7,119 bases of DNA, taken from contig DIQC01000016.1 of NCBI GenBank assembly GCA_002426495.1, positions 1-7,119 of the forward strand, given 5' to 3'. Of this stretch, positions 6,480 through 7,119 are shown piece after piece; within the stretch, counting starts at the first letter, position 1, and the number at the start of each line of letters is the position of its first letter. Source of the stretch: Thermacetogenium sp. UBA5472. Lineage in GTDB: Bacteria; Bacillota; DSM-12270; Thermacetogeniales; Thermacetogeniaceae. The notes beneath the pieces were generated by a model that saw only the letters and a program-made list of their open reading frames with translations, did not search any database and had not been told where the DNA came from. Made by a program: the position numbers and the translations under genes.

Positions 6480-6854
6480 TTATGCTTTGGTCTCTCCCAC
6501 ATAAGTCTCTATTGCTTCTAACATTTTATCGGTAATAAAGTGCTCCATCCTACATGCATTTATAGAAGCTTCACGAGGAGAAAGCCCAAGTGACTTTTCT
6601 AAAAAAAGAGCAACTATACAGTGCTTGTAGTAGATTTTTTTTGCAACAGCACCCCCTTTTTCTGTTAAAATAATATGTCCATAACTTTCCTTGTTAATAA
6701 GACCTTCCTGTTTCAATTTATCCATAGCCTTAGTCACACTCGGTTTTGTTATCCCCAAATGTTCAGCAATATCAACTACATGAGCATGACCATGATCAAT
6801 TTCAAGGATATATATAGTTTCTAGATACATCTCTATTGATTTATTATAATTCAT
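6480..6854 (-). CDS. DtxR-family iron-dependent repressor, short two-domain form
   Basis: This 124-residue protein has an N-terminal winged helix-turn-helix (about 5-64; VVDIAEHLGITKPSVTKAMDKL is the recognition region) and a dimerisation/metal domain (about 65-124), with no C-terminal SH3 domain. It aligns ungapped to Corynebacterium DtxR with an offset of one. The primary metal site is intact: Met9, Cys101, Glu104 and His105 (DtxR Met10, Cys102, Glu105, His106). Met9 rather than the Asp of MntR argues for Fe(II) over Mn(II). In the ancillary site His78 is kept, but DtxR Glu83 and His98 are Ala82 and Ser97, so it is incomplete. It probably represses feoAB and itself through the paired palindromes. 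The ATG at 6854 follows AGGGAGG, ten bases upstream. Which metal it senses is inferred from sequence and from the feo neighbours. Confidence 0.92.
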   Translation of the reverse strand: MNYNKSIEMYLETIYILEIDHGHAHVVDIAEHLGITKPSVTKAMDKLKQEGLINKESYGHIILTEKGGAVAKKIYYKHCIVALFLEKSLGLSPREASINACRMEHFITDKMLEAIETYVGETKA

Positions 6855-6877
6855 TAGCTCTTCCCCTCCCTGCTAAT
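6853..6877 (-). promoter_or_regulatory. Hairpin presenting the repressor gene's ribosome binding site
   Basis: On the minus strand ATTAGC (6877-6872) and GCTAAT (6858-6853) can form a 6-bp stem. The 13-base loop is purine-rich and contains the Shine-Dalgarno AGGGAGGGG. The AUG begins inside the foot of the stem. The stem is weak (four A-U and two G-C pairs) and may be chance. Confidence 0.35.
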
Positions 6878-6885
6878 AAACGTAT

Positions 6886-6914
6886 AGTCTACTAATAAGA
6901 ATCGTGTATGTCAA
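6886..6914 (-). promoter_or_regulatory. Proximal sigma-A-type promoter of the repressor gene
   Basis: TTGACA (6914-6909) is followed after exactly 17 bases by TAGACT (6891-6886), giving 6/6 and 4/6 matches. The transcript would start roughly 30 bases before the ATG, with the ribosome binding site in its leader. The -35 box is 8 bp downstream of the operator. Confidence 0.5.
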
Positions 6915-6922
6915 CAAGGTTT

Positions 6923-6938
6923 GTTAGCCTAGGCTAAC
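6923..6938. promoter_or_regulatory. Perfect palindromic DtxR-type operator of the repressor gene
   Basis: GTTAGCCTAGGCTAAC is a perfect 16-bp palindrome. It shares GTTAG/CTAAC half-sites with the feoA operator and resembles DtxR/IdeR boxes. It begins about ten bases after the distal -10, so bound repressor would cover the start of transcription. Autoregulation is the natural reading. Confidence 0.8.
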
Positions 6939-6947
6939 TTTTGTAAT

Positions 6948-6976
6948 AATATATCACCTTTTTATACCATTGTCAA
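6948..6976 (-). promoter_or_regulatory. Distal sigma-A-type promoter of the repressor gene
   Basis: TTGACA (6976-6971), a 17-base spacer and TATATT (6953-6948) give 6/6 and 5/6 matches with ideal spacing. It is the strongest promoter match in the window, and the operator lies immediately downstream. Confidence 0.7.
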
Positions 6977-7065
6977 TTCTTTTAATTGCCTTTGGATGTC
7001 GTTGAGCCATACTTTTAATTTTACATAGAAAATGCCCTCCATATCATAGGTCTAGGCAGAAAATA

Positions 7066-7087
7066 AAATCAACCGTCCGGTTGATTT
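7066..7087 (-). terminator. Probable intrinsic terminator of an off-window gene
   Basis: AAATCAACC, loop GGAC, GGTTGATTT makes a 9-bp stem, followed on the minus strand by the U-rich run TATTTTC. It would end a transcript entering from the right edge. A second CGGTTGATTT copy at 7091-7100 runs into TTTTT on the plus strand, so the site may work in both directions. Confidence 0.5.
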
Positions 7088-7107
7088 GAACGGTTGATTT
7101 TTGAGCT

Positions 7108-7119
7108 GGGGGGGGGGGG
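7108..7119. other. Run of 12 G at the right edge
   Basis: The window ends in 12 consecutive G, unlike the AT-rich sequence before it. The likely explanation is a contig end carrying a poly-G read artefact, so these bases should not be trusted. Confidence 0.6.

Noticed and set aside
6962..7042. 26-codon minus-strand ORF (MEGIFYVKLKVW...) upstream of the repressor
   Set aside because: It has no ribosome binding site, and the distal promoter's -35 box falls inside it. It may be a gene remnant, but nothing supports expression.
1..7119. CRISPR array, tRNA, rRNA or transposase gene
   Set aside because: I found no regularly spaced repeats, no tRNA or rRNA-like stretch, and no transposase motifs on either strand.

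Overview
The window comes from a spore-forming member of the Bacillota, most likely an anaerobic clostridium. The case rests on a clear CwlD spore-cortex amidase, a clostridial-type anaerobic ferrous-iron (Feo) locus, and an AMMECR1/Memo/radical-SAM gene pair of the kind found in clostridia and archaea. Strong AGGAGG-like ribosome binding sites fit this. The right edge ends in 12 consecutive G, which looks like a contig end. All convincing genes are on the minus strand, so transcription runs from high to low coordinates.

Reading in the direction of transcription, positions about 7119 to 3716 hold an AT-rich iron block. A possible terminator of an off-window gene comes first. Next are two promoters around a perfect 16-bp palindrome (6923-6938), then a 124-residue DtxR-family metal-dependent repressor (6854-6480). 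A near-copy of the palindrome (6410-6425) precedes feoA (6334-5963), feoB (5979-3907, overlapping feoA) and a 45-residue FeoB-associated cysteine-rich membrane protein (3853-3716). The obvious model is iron-dependent repression of both feoAB and the repressor's own gene. At 3716 the composition changes sharply to more GC-rich DNA. The junction is marked by an 8-bp hairpin and an unrecognised 42-codon ORF that overlaps the last feo-block gene by ATGA.

Positions 3590 to 2639 carry cwlD, with a possible sigma-E-type promoter. The 2313-2638 gap holds a 155-bp nearly palindromic, MITE-like element (2466-2620) whose two halves each form their own hairpin.

Positions 2312 to 1 carry a two-gene AmmeMemoRadiSam system. 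The first protein fuses a Memo/LigB-like domain to an AMMECR1 domain. The second is the radical SAM enzyme, cut off by the left edge after 303 residues. This family triplet is widespread, but I know of no established reaction for it, so it is the best candidate here for an undescribed system. Its proximity to the Feo locus may be chance, because cwlD and the composition break lie between them.
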